Positions 59,343-64,000 of a stretch of 64,000 nt of DNA are shown one piece after another. The stretch's first letter is position 1, and each line of letters begins with the position of its first letter. The stretch is taken from NCBI GenBank assembly GCA_003667245.1, contig RCNN01000048.1:51097-115096 (forward strand), in the 5' to 3' direction. The notes under the pieces were generated by a model, which saw only the letters and a program-made list of their open reading frames with translations, had not been told where the DNA came from and ran no database searches. This stretch comes from Heterostelium multicystogenum (lineage: Eukaryota > Evosea > Eumycetozoa > Acytosteliales > Acytosteliaceae). A program made the position numbers and the translations under genes.

Positions 59343-62300
59343 TTACAGTTCATTGTTAAGTGATCTTAATTTCTTATCCAATAAGCTCTTGGTTTCGTTG
59401 AGTTTGACTTGTTGCTTGTAGATGTAAATACCACCTGCAAGAAGGATGGCTGCACCAACTACACCAACGACAACACCAACGACAACCTTCCATTTTCCAT
59501 CGGAGTTGCTACCTCCCTTTTCATTGGGATCGTTGGGATTGTTAATATTGGTGCAATTCTCAGTAACTGGAATACGATTTTCAGTGTTGGTCAATGCGGC
59601 GAAATCAAATTCAAAACCGACTTTGCTAATTGGTTGTGTATTGAGGACATTGACAATCAGACGGTTGGATAATCCGTCAGATACTCCCTTGGCAGTGTCG
59701 ATGGCTCCACCTCCACCGTTGATTGTGGCGACCATTGGGAAACGAGCATACCATTTGGTCTGGTATTTAGTGAAGGTCAACCAGTGGACCGATACGTTGT
59801 TTGGAACGTGTTGGATAGACATAGTTGATCTCTGGTGCAGAGCACTCCTCTGGATAAACATCCATTTGGAGCTTGAATTGGATGTCACTATATGTGCTCT
59901 GAGTTTCATAGTGGACTTGGTAGGTGAAAGTGTTGTCGAAAAACATTGAGAGTTGAACCTGGACCCACTACATCTGGTGGGGTAGTTGCATTGTTTGGAC
60001 GGATGACAACTGTGAGAGTACGTCCACCGGATTGCCATACATAACGGTAGGCGTTGTTATAGCTGTCATAGGTTAGGTCCCAGGATGGAATGATAGTTTC
60101 GGCGAAGTTCTCAAAGATTGAGTAGAGGTAGACACTAAGAGTTGTGTCATTGTTTGGAGAGCTAATTGTAAGTCTTGGAATGGTTTAAGGTTGGTTGGTG
60201 GTCTGAATACCACAGGTGAGGCTCCTTCGGCACATGATGGACCGGCAATCTTGTTGACACAATTACAGAGACCAAGACCAACATTGCAGAAACCGCTTCC
60301 AGGTCCACCACAGGAGTTTGGACAGATTTGGGTGTCAATAAAAGCGAACAAGTTGTTACGAGCAGAAGTCAAACCAGCGACATTGACTTGGAGGTCAAAA
60401 GTTCCAGCGGCAAAGTCAGTAGCTGGGAATGAGCAAACCAGGATGGAGTGGTTAACATATGTGACATTGCATGTTACATTGTTTTCTGGCAATGGAATGT
60501 TTACGGTGATAACATTAATGTCGTTCCAGAAATCAGCTCCAGTAATGGTTAGGTTGGTAGCAACATTTGGTACAACGGCAATTGAAGTTTGGACGGTTGG
60601 TGAACGGTAGAAGAATTTTGGTGTGTTCTCAGGATCGTTGCTCAATCCCTTTACAGTGACAACAACATCAAGATTGGAAATGATGTTGGGTGGCATCCAG
60701 CAGGCCATTTGAGTGAAAATTTGGAGAGATGTAAGGTTTCTGCAAAGAGATGGGCCAATCAATACACTTGTGTCCCTCTCGATAAGACCATTGCTGAATG
60801 GTAACAGGTCGTATCCAGTCAAAGTAACCCAACCTCCAAGGGTTGGTGGAGATGAAATGGAGATGATTGATGGTGGATTGAAGGTATAATCAATGGTAGC
60901 CTGGGATTGGGCTATACCAAGGGTGGCTGTCAATGTCAATGTACCTTGACCTTGGAGGAAAAACTGGAGTATTACACAACATGGTGTTTGCATTGATGTA
61001 GTTACTGTTGATGGTATATACCTCACCGGCTGTGCTAGACATATAAATATTTGGACGATCACCAAAATTCTTTCCAACAATTGTGAAGAAAGTTGAGTTG
61101 GAAAGAATTGGTTTTGAAATGGAGGTGATCGAGGCATTGCAGTTTCTAATGGTGTCTGGACCTTGATAATTTGTGAAAGTGACGTTATCAAAGACGTAAG
61201 CTGGGATTGTTCGACCAGTGAGGTAAGAGGGTGGGAGACAAAGGAATACTGAGGGCAACTTGGTTCCAACAAGTCCTGGTACTTTGGTGACATACAAGAT
61301 TTGAAGGACAAGATCTGGGCTAATGATGGTTTCTGGAAGAGTTCCAGTGACTCCGGTATTGGAGATGTATAGCTCGTTGATGTTGGTGGAATCGAATGAA
61401 GGTGGAATGGTAATTGAGAGTGATGGGTTGTCTGTTAAATGTAATATTCTAAGTGACTGGAGGGTGAAGAATTGTGGGTCAAAAGTACCAGTGAGTGTCA
61501 AGTTTTCAAGACGAAGAGTGACCAAATTTTTCCAACCAGAGGCAATATCCGAGGAATATGCTGGGAAAGTTGCATCAGTCAATTGCAATGATTTCAAATG
61601 GAAATATGTAAGACTGCTTGGGAGATTTGTTGCAAAAGTCGAAAGAGTAGCTGGATAACCTGGTGCTTGAAAGTCCTCTGTTTTCAAAAGTTTTAATGTC
61701 AGAAATCAGTGGGAAATCTATTGTTAACATAAGTAAACTTACAATCTCTTCAAATATGGACTCTTTTCCAAGAGAGTTGGAATAAGTAAAAGTGGATCCA
61801 GATGTGAGTGGTGAAGTTACATAAATCTCACTGAGATATTTAAAATGAAGAATAAGTATGTGAAAGATGAAAATAGTTAACATGAACTTACCATGATACT
61901 AAATTGTTGCTGAAAACACTTAAAAAGTTGCTCACTGAGAAGGAAGTAGATCCTTGAGCTTGTGAAAGGTATCTGTATTTAGTTAAAAATATGAGTTAAT
62001 ACTCTAACAGAAAGAAAAAAACTAAATCAATATTTACAAGCTAACTAAAGAATTGGGAAGAGTTGGCAAAGTTCCGACAGCATTGTCAATGTAAAGGTTT
62101 GTCAATTGTGGGAAACTTCCACCTTGGTTGAAGTTGGATCTGCATCTTTGACTTGTAAAAGTTCTGTAGTTGGTCATAATTAAGGTTAAAAATATGATGG
62201 TGTTAAAATAAAATATGTCAGATCTTACAATCCTCTTAAGTTATCGTTGGTATAGATTTTTGATGGTATTTTGTTTGAGAAATCTACATTGATAAAGGTC

Positions 62301-62915
62301 CTGTATATCAAATGATATTAGCAACAACCAAAACAAATATTATTGAAATATTTTTGATTAGCTTACAAGTTTGTCAAACTGTCCAGGCTACTCCAAGCAG
62401 TGTTGCTAAGAATAGTATTTCCTCCATTTAATAATGAAGTACAACCATTGGATGATAATGAACCTTCCAATACTCTGGAAATGAAAAGAAATTATTTAAA
62501 TAATTCTGGCTTCTATAGTTTGGAACATTATTTATTACTTACAGTCCTAGAAACATTTTCTTTTCTGTTGTCACAGTTGATGACAGCTGAAAGAACAACA
62601 CCACTTCTATATCCACGAACGAAACAATCAGCATTACCTGAGCCCCATTTGAATCCAAGATCTGAGGCTAGGCCATTAAGAATTGTAACAACTTTAGAAG
62701 AGAGACGGGCTTTGTTAGTTTGGCCTTATTTAAAATCATGAGAATACAGTAAAAAAGCAGTAAAGAAGTTTTAGAGAAGAAAGGACAATAGATTTAGCTT
62801 TAGAATGAAGATATACATACCACTTACTATCTAATCTGGCACTTGATACTGTTACCATGGCAATCATCAACAGTATGATAGAGAGGCCATTCCTCCTTAA
62901 GTTGTTTACTCTCAT
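59343..62915 (-). CDS. LRR-IPT/TIG-EGF type I membrane protein
   Basis: Predicted cell-surface receptor or adhesion-like protein. Exons: complement of 62828-62915 (signal peptide MRVNNLRRNGLSIILLMIAM), 62543-62724 (LRR cap with paired Cys), 62367-62474, 62229-62300, 62038-62163, 61892-61972, 61743-61830 and 59343-61677. Leucine-rich repeats run through exon 8 start (LVTLRLENLTLTGTF; LRILHLTDNPSLSITIPPSF). Then come IPT/TIG-like beta-sandwiches (IISISSPPTLGGWVTLTGYD; VPNVATNLTITGADFW), an EGF-like module (CGGPGSGFCNVGLGLCNCV), a further extracellular beta domain, one TM helix (VVGVVVGVVGAAILLAGGIY) and a short Lys-rich tail. Introns between LRRs are phase 2 at the same motif position. Breaks occur near 60960, 60050, 61743-61830 and in exon 2. 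It is architecturally close to, but distinct from, the ComC-like gene at 10 kb. Confidence 0.8.
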
Positions 62916-64000
62916 CTATTTAAATTTGTGTCTTTTACAAACTTGGATTTTATAAATCTTTGATTTGATATGTTGATTAGTTTTTAGGGGTAAATCGGAT
63001 GTTGTTGGACCCGGATGGAAATTATTATTATTTCTGGTATAGATACAAATTATATTATTATTTACTATTATTATTATTATTTGTTGTTATAGATTGATTG
63101 TTTTTGGTTGTAAGTGATTATGTTTGCAAACAATGAAAGTTTGTTAGTTGCAAAGTTGTTAGATTTTTGATGAATTGAGAATAAAAATAGTTTGGATTTT
63201 TATGTTTTGATTTGTTTAATAGATTAGGTTTCGGACCTGCTTGGAGATTGGTGCACAGTTTTACAATTAAACAAATTTATTAACGCGATGTTAGGAACTG
63301 GAGGAGATACTTGGAACAGCTGTTCTCTTTGTTGTTTTGATACTGTGGCAAGTGGGGGCTGAAACTAGGTAATCTATAAACACAAAAAGTTCAATATCAA
63401 AGAATAGGAACTAGGAGTATATTAGAAATTTGGTGAACAATGTCTGATTGAATTGTACAAATAAATGTTGTTTGGTTCAAGCTATGATGCCGGACTTATA
63501 AACTTTACTTTTAGATAAAAAAAATCTATTTATTTTTGAAAAATAAAAAAATATTAAAGATCTTATTTGACTACACTAACTGTGTTTGATTGAAATTTAA
63601 ATTTAAAATATCAATGGCACTTTTCCCCATTTGTGGGGCTTTTTCCAAAGTTTAAATCAGAACAATTTTTTGTTTTTTTTTTTTTTTTTTTGTTTGTTAT
63701 TTTGCAATGTCAAAAAAAAAAAACTATCAGGGTTTTGTTTTGTTTTTTTATTCAAACAAGACCTGCAAAAGCCATCCAAAACCATAGTACCTCTAACCCC
63801 TTGCACTATTAAGTTCTACAATTGTTAAAAAAGTTGGAGTTGTGGTTTTAATCAAAATTGTTTTAAAAGATATTTTTATTTACATAAAACACGAATAAAA
63901 TTTAATAGAATGGGGGTTTTGACCCTCCAATAGAATGTTCTATACGAGTTTATTGTGTTTTACAAAAAAAGTTTTGGTATAATTCCGATTACATTTCTTT
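62916..64000. other. Upstream region to window end, no gene seen
   Basis: Very AT-rich, with (ATT)n near 63050-63080 and T- and A-homopolymers at 63667-63725, including one of the longest T runs in the window. It presumably holds the LRR gene promoter; nothing else could be supported. Confidence 0.6.

Overview
The window is nuclear DNA of a dictyostelid social amoeba. It is AT-rich, its introns are mostly 50-120 bp with GTAAGT/GTATGT donors and TTTAG-type acceptors, its spacers carry poly-T, (AAT)n and (TAT)n runs, and its proteins carry Asn/Gln/Thr runs. Several gene families are typical of dictyostelids: a ComC-type supersandwich/EGF membrane protein, LRR-IPT-EGF membrane proteins, and a multidomain type I polyketide synthase (PKS). 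By eye the coding regions are less extremely AT-rich than Dictyostelium discoideum, so a species outside group 4 is likely, but I cannot name it. I see no rRNA, tRNA, CRISPR array or mobile element.

Layout. 0-10 kb: the end of an SDR oxidoreductase, the selenocysteine elongation factor eEFSec, gamma-SNAP, an APC-type transporter, an MTH1-like Nudix hydrolase and a secreted CAP protein. 10-18.5 kb: a ComC-like surface protein built of exon-sized modules, a beta-hexosaminidase and a GT10 fucosyltransferase. 19-26 kb: an MgtA-type P-type ATPase, a 3-kb spacer and a Trm9/ALKBH8-type tRNA methyltransferase. 26-43 kb: a run of mRNA-processing or export genes (Tpr nucleoporin, symplekin, PCID2, a PPIE-like RRM protein) with one PP2C phosphatase among them. 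43-51 kb: a KS-AT-DH-MT-ER-KR-ACP polyketide synthase. 51-59 kb: an RRM/zinc-knuckle SR splicing factor, a divergent CCT chaperonin subunit and a mitochondrial m-AAA protease. 59-63 kb: an LRR-IPT-EGF membrane protein.

Many genes, including conserved single-copy ones, are broken by one-base indels, mostly in homopolymers. Restoring one base usually recovers the family motif and, in the ComC-like gene, makes every internal exon a multiple of three. I therefore read most breaks as draft-assembly errors, not decay. Exceptions worth testing are an in-frame TAG in the PKS and the divergent CCT-like gene. Coordinates of spliced genes below are full spans; exon limits are in the evidence where I could work them out.

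Best leads: all-phase-1 module exons in the ComC-like gene; phase-2 LRR exons in the last gene; a long intron in the SR-protein gene holding a candidate poison exon; altered cofactor-binding motifs in the PKS reductive domains; a bacterial-style Mg2+ P-type ATPase; and a soluble domain fused to the APC transporter.
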